Part shown: positions 59,823 to 64,000 of the stretch, piece by piece | How the letters are laid out: every line of letters starts with the position of its first letter | Numbering within the stretch: the first letter of the stretch is position 1 | Assembly (NCBI GenBank): GCA_937952305.1 | Contig: CALFZO010000006.1 | Span: forward strand, 1 to 64,000 | Direction: 5' to 3' | Origin: an uncultured Anaerolineales bacterium | Lineage (GTDB): Bacteria; Chloroflexota; Anaerolineae; Anaerolineales; UBA6663 | DNA: 64,000 bases | Notes under the pieces: generated by a model | Database searches by the model: none | Told to the model about the DNA's origin: nothing | The model's input: the letters and a program-made list of their open reading frames with translations, nothing else | Position numbers and translations under genes: made by a program

Positions 59823-60194
59823 ATGTATGTCCAAACCGAGATCCTGTTCCCGCCCCGGCTGATCCCGCAGCTGCGCGACGCCGCCGGCCCGGAATTTCGC
59901 AAGCTGGTGGACCGCGTGGGGAGCCTCGACGAGGCCAACCCGGAGAGCCTGGCTTTCACGTTGCTCATCATCCGCCTGGACGGCTGCCTGGAATGTGAGA
60001 CCGATTCGTTCCGGGCGATGCGCGGGTGCCTGGCCTGCGCCCTGCAGAACCTGCGCCGCTACCGCGCCAACGAACGCGAGCTGCTCAAACTCTACAAGGC
60101 GGCGCTCAAAGACGTCCAGACACACCTGGCCGAGCACGGCCTCCCGCCGGTGGGCAAACGCGCGGCCAAGGCGGCTGGCAGCGTGCCCGCATAG
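59823..60194 (+). CDS. Small protein with CxxC-x9-CxxC motif, unknown function
   Basis: 123 residues, soluble. It begins 'MYVQTEILFPPRLIPQLRDA' and contains 'DGCLECETDSFRAMRGCLAC', a pair of CxxC motifs nine residues apart that could bind zinc or an iron-sulfur cluster. A basic helix follows. ATG at 59823 has AAGGTG six bases before it; Met at 59796 is less likely. The gene is driven by one of the clearest promoters of the window and lies directly upstream of the Fe-S oxidoreductase gene, so a link to redox work is possible but not shown. Confidence 0.6.
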   Translation: MYVQTEILFPPRLIPQLRDAAGPEFRKLVDRVGSLDEANPESLAFTLLIIRLDGCLECETDSFRAMRGCLACALQNLRRYRANERELLKLYKAALKDVQTHLAEHGLPPVGKRAAKAAGSVPA

Positions 60195-60195
60195 G

Positions 60196-60222
60196 GCCGG
60201 CTTATCAGCCTGATAAGCCGGC
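60196..60222 (+). terminator. Perfect 12-bp hairpin after the CxxC protein gene
   Basis: GCCGGCTTATCA (60196-60207) pairs with TGATAAGCCGGC (60211-60222) across three bases. There is no T-run, so termination or mRNA end protection is only suggested by its position 2 nt after the stop codon. Confidence 0.5.
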
Positions 60223-60240
60223 GCGCGCGGCGGCGCTGGC

Positions 60241-60270
60241 TTGGAGTTTGCTCCGCGCCTGTGGTATGCT
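60241..60270 (+). promoter_or_regulatory. Promoter of the Fe-S oxidoreductase leader
   Basis: TTGGAG (60241-60246), an 18-bp spacer and TATGCT (60265-60270) with a TGn extension (TGGTATGCT). It predicts a start near 60277 and a leader of about 136 nt. Confidence 0.5.
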
Positions 60271-60277
60271 GACAAAC

Positions 60278-60313
60278 GTGATTCGCCTGCGTGTGCCGCG
60301 CGCATCCGCTTGA
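60278..60313 (+). other. Possible leader peptide ORF
   Basis: GTG at the expected transcript start opens an 11-codon frame (V/M-I-R-L-R-V-P-R-A-S-A, three Arg) that stops 9 nt before the terminator-like hairpin. There is no ribosome site, so translation would have to be leaderless. Speculative. Confidence 0.25.
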
Positions 60314-60321
60314 GCACCTTG

Positions 60322-60365
60322 ACGCTTCTACACCGGCCGGTGCTGGTGGAGAAGCGTTTTTATTT
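60322..60365 (+). terminator. Intrinsic terminator inside the Fe-S oxidoreductase leader
   Basis: ACGCTTCT (60322-60329) pairs perfectly with AGAAGCGT (60350-60357); the inside holds the palindrome CACCGGCCGGTG (60331-60342), and TTTTTATTT follows. It lies between the promoter and the gene, the arrangement of an attenuator. It may equally end a short transcript. Confidence 0.65.
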
Positions 60366-60412
60366 CCGGCGCCGGCTGGCCGCCACGGCCGGGCGCTGCT
60401 GCGGAGAGCCCC

Positions 60413-62446
<2,034 letters not shown>

Positions 62447-62458
62447 CGACGGAGCGCA

Positions 62459-62534
62459 GACGATGGACGGCGGACGGCCGCCGGGCTCGGCGCGGGCGAC
62501 TGACACCGTCCCAGCGCGGGGCCGTCGTCCATCG
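62459..62534. repeat. Inverted pair of GACGATGGAC-type repeats
   Basis: GACGATGGAC at 62459-62468 and GTCCATCGTC at 62527-62536 (within CGTCGTCCATCGTCCTTCGTC) form a 10-bp inverted repeat about 58 nt apart, extended by GGC/GCC. It lies across the start of the next gene. Such sequences recur in intergenic parts of some GC-rich genomes. Confidence 0.45.
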
Positions 62535-62828
62535 TCCTTCGTCTGGCCCACCGCTGTCGCCCTCGTCGTCCTCGGCGCCTGCCTGGCCGCCTCGCTGGGG
62601 TTGACGCTCGCCCTCACCGCGCAGCGCCTGGACCTCGTCCACGCCGCCGTCTTCAACGCCTGCCGGATGCGCACCGAGGCCGTCCATTGGCAGAACCGGG
62701 CGCGCCTGCCGCACCCGGTGAGCTACGATTTCACCAAAAGCCCCGACTCCTTTGTGCTCGTGGAAGTCTGGATCGCTGACGGCCCGACCCTGTCTTTCAG
62801 CCACAGGCTGCCGGCCGCCTGCCCGTAG
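62463..62828 (+). CDS. Small single-pass membrane protein, unknown
   Basis: 121 residues. A disordered N-terminus of about 30 residues, partly encoded by the inverted repeat (RGRRPSSFVW), leads to one helix ('AVALVVLGACLAASLGLTLA', about 31-50) and a C-terminal soluble part containing 'MRTEAVHWQNRARLPHPVSY' and 'LVEVWIADGPTLSF'. ATG at 62463 with GGAG eight bases before it is the only in-frame start ahead of the helix. It is 16 nt from the Fe-S oxidoreductase stop, so it is probably co-transcribed. No family recognised. Confidence 0.5.
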   Translation: MDGGRPPGSARATDTVPARGRRPSSFVWPTAVALVVLGACLAASLGLTLALTAQRLDLVHAAVFNACRMRTEAVHWQNRARLPHPVSYDFTKSPDSFVLVEVWIADGPTLSFSHRLPAACP

Positions 62829-62849
62829 GCGGCGGGCCACCCCATTCGC

Positions 62850-62869
62850 ATTAGTCGATATGTCCTAAT
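62850..62869. promoter_or_regulatory. Operator-like inverted repeat
   Basis: ATTAG-N10-CTAAT is an inverted repeat four bases ahead of the -35 of the E1 gene promoter. Its AT-rich arms stand out in a GC-rich surrounding; a regulator could bind here. Evidence is weak. Confidence 0.3.
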
Positions 62870-62873
62870 AGCC

Positions 62874-62902
62874 TTGACTCGGCCTTGGTCATGTTCTACG
62901 AT
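62874..62902 (+). promoter_or_regulatory. Sigma70 promoter of the E1 gene
   Basis: TTGACT (62874-62879), a 17-bp spacer and TACGAT (62897-62902). The expected start is near 62909, about 58 nt ahead of the GTG start codon. Confidence 0.7.
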
Positions 62903-62966
62903 AGCGGCGGCGGCGATATTGGACTTTGTGCACAAACTTGAACAGAATTGACAAAAGGATAGACGC

Positions 62967-64000
62967 GTGGTCGCATCCCCCGATACCCAATTGAGGCTGG
63001 ACGCGGAGACCCTTTTGAACGATTACCGGCTGGCGGCCGAGAGCCGTCAGGTGAGCTTGGTGGGCCGGCGGGAAGTGATGAGCGGCAAGGCCAAGTTCGG
63101 CATCTTCGGCGACGGCAAGGAAGTGGCGCAAATCGCCCTGGCGAAAGTGATCCAGCCGGGCGATTTTCGTGCCGGCTACTATCGCGATCAGACGCTGGCC
63201 TTCGCCCTGGGGGTGACCACCTACGAGCAGTTCTTCGCCCAGCTGTACGCCCACGCCGACATCGAAGCCGACCCGATGACGGGCGGCCGCTCGATGAACG
63301 GGCACTTCGGCACGCGCAGCCTCAACGCGGACGGCTCCTGGCGGAACCTGGCCGCCCAGGTGAACTTCTCGGCCGATGTCTCGCCCACCGCCGCGCAGAT
63401 GCCGCGCCTGGTGGGGCTGGGGTACGCCTCGCGCCTGTACCGTGAGCTGGCCGACCTGCGCGGCCTGACGCAGTTCTCGCGCAACGGCGACGAGATTGCC
63501 TTCGGCACCATTGGCAACGCCAGCACCGCCGAGGGCCTGTTCTGGGAGTCGATCAACGCCATCGGCGTGCTGCGCGCGCCCGTGCTCCTGTCCATCTGGG
63601 ACGACGGCTACGGCATCTCGGTCCCCAACGAATTCCAGATGGTGAAAGAGGACATCGGCACGCTGCTGCGCGGCTTCCAGCGCAGCGCCGGCGGGCGCGA
63701 CGGCTTCGACCTGTACACCGTGCGCGGCTGGGATTATCCGCAGCTGCTGGAGACCTACGCGCGGGCCGCCGCCACTGTCCGGCGCGAGCATATCCCGGCC
63801 ATCGTGCACGTGATCGAGCTGACCCAGCCGCAGGGCCACTCCACCTCCGGCAGCCACGAGCGCTACAAATCGCGCGAGCGCCTGGCCTGGGAGAGCGAGC
63901 ACGACGGCCTGCGCCGCTTCCGCCAGTGGCTCAGCGACCACGGCGTGGCGACGCCGGCCGAGTTGGACCTGATCGACCGCGACGCGCGCCAGACCGCCGA
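62967..64000 (+). CDS. Branched-chain 2-oxoacid dehydrogenase-type E1 (alpha part, 3' truncated)
   Basis: The frame runs off the window; 344 codons are visible. GTG with AGGA seven bases before it is the start. 'FGIFGDGKEVAQIALAKVIQ', 'GYYRDQTLAFALGV' and 'MTGGRSMNGHFG' are E1-alpha landmarks, and 'GTIGNASTAEGLFWESINAI' with 'SIWDDGYGISVPNEFQ' form the thiamine-diphosphate and metal site. This variant, with GNAST and DDGYGISVP, is the one I associate with alpha-beta fused E1 proteins of Bacteroidetes and Chloroflexota, so the beta half probably follows in the same chain. It decarboxylates branched-chain 2-oxoacids; the complex is completed by E2 and E3 elsewhere. Confidence 0.85.
   Translation, partial: MVASPDTQLRLDAETLLNDYRLAAESRQVSLVGRREVMSGKAKFGIFGDGKEVAQIALAKVIQPGDFRAGYYRDQTLAFALGVTTYEQFFAQLYAHADIEADPMTGGRSMNGHFGTRSLNADGSWRNLAAQVNFSADVSPTAAQMPRLVGLGYASRLYRELADLRGLTQFSRNGDEIAFGTIGNASTAEGLFWESINAIGVLRAPVLLSIWDDGYGISVPNEFQMVKEDIGTLLRGFQRSAGGRDGFDLYTVRGWDYPQLLETYARAAATVRREHIPAIVHVIELTQPQGHSTSGSHERYKSRERLAWESEHDGLRRFRQWLSDHGVATPAELDLIDRDARQTA

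Overview
The window is GC-rich (about two thirds GC by eye) and bacterial. It most likely comes from a Chloroflexota (Anaerolineae/Caldilineae-like) chromosome. The grounds are Thr/Pro 'TPTPT' linkers behind signal peptides and lipoboxes, secreted proteins ending in a [VL]YLP[VA] tail, a fused-type branched-chain 2-oxoacid dehydrogenase E1, a membrane CCG-domain Fe-S oxidoreductase, and frequent GTG/TTG starts. This placement is inference from gene content. I saw no rRNA, tRNA, CRISPR array, insertion sequence or phage gene.

Layout. (1) Positions 1-705 hold the 3' end of a secreted TP-rich protein with a carbohydrate-binding-like domain, followed by an intergenic region with two REP-like repeats. 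(2) Positions 1080-3917 (minus) encode a separate ABC-2 transporter operon with its own extended -10 promoter and terminator. (3) Positions 4250-46994 (minus) form one co-oriented exopolysaccharide cluster of about 43 kb whose genes often overlap by 4 nt. In transcription order it encodes a membrane protein with a degenerate GGDEF domain, a phosphoglycosyl transferase, a Wzm/Wzt ABC exporter, a CDP-sugar cassette (RfbF, SDR, C-methyltransferase), a glycosyltransferase, four secreted repeat proteins (three sharing an undescribed N-terminal domain), two more C-methyltransferases, glycosyltransferases, a Wzz-like protein, a small-molecule-kinase-like protein, a Wzy/WaaL-like polymerase, an asparagine-synthase-like protein without its glutaminase cysteine, a heparinase II/III-like protein, an Asp-box propeller lipoprotein, a NodB-like deacetylase and a FemAB/GNAT protein. 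(4) Positions 47492-62966 (mainly plus) hold housekeeping and cell-envelope genes: typA, an ATPase, two L,D-transpeptidases around a Nudix gene, a homocysteine methyltransferase-like gene, an S41 protease-like lipoprotein, a PIG-L deacetylase, a P1 peptidase, a DUF1361 membrane protein and the Fe-S oxidoreductase. (5) Position 62967 to the end is the start of a 2-oxoacid dehydrogenase E1.

The polysaccharide cluster reads as a nearly complete pathway: initiation (PGT), sugar-nucleotide supply, nine glycosyltransferases, C-methylation, chain-length control, polymerisation, ABC export, and secreted proteins that could modify or hold the polymer. Its gene set (FemAB, NodB, asparagine-synthase-like, Wzz, PGT, heparinase-like) resembles the exosortase-A-associated EPS loci of Proteobacteria, but no exosortase or PEP-CTERM protein is present. 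The most novel-looking parts are the secreted paralogue family with YLP tails, the asparagine-synthase-like protein with Ala in place of Cys2, the apparently circularly permuted NodB protein, and the hairpin/terminator leaders in front of typA and the Fe-S oxidoreductase.
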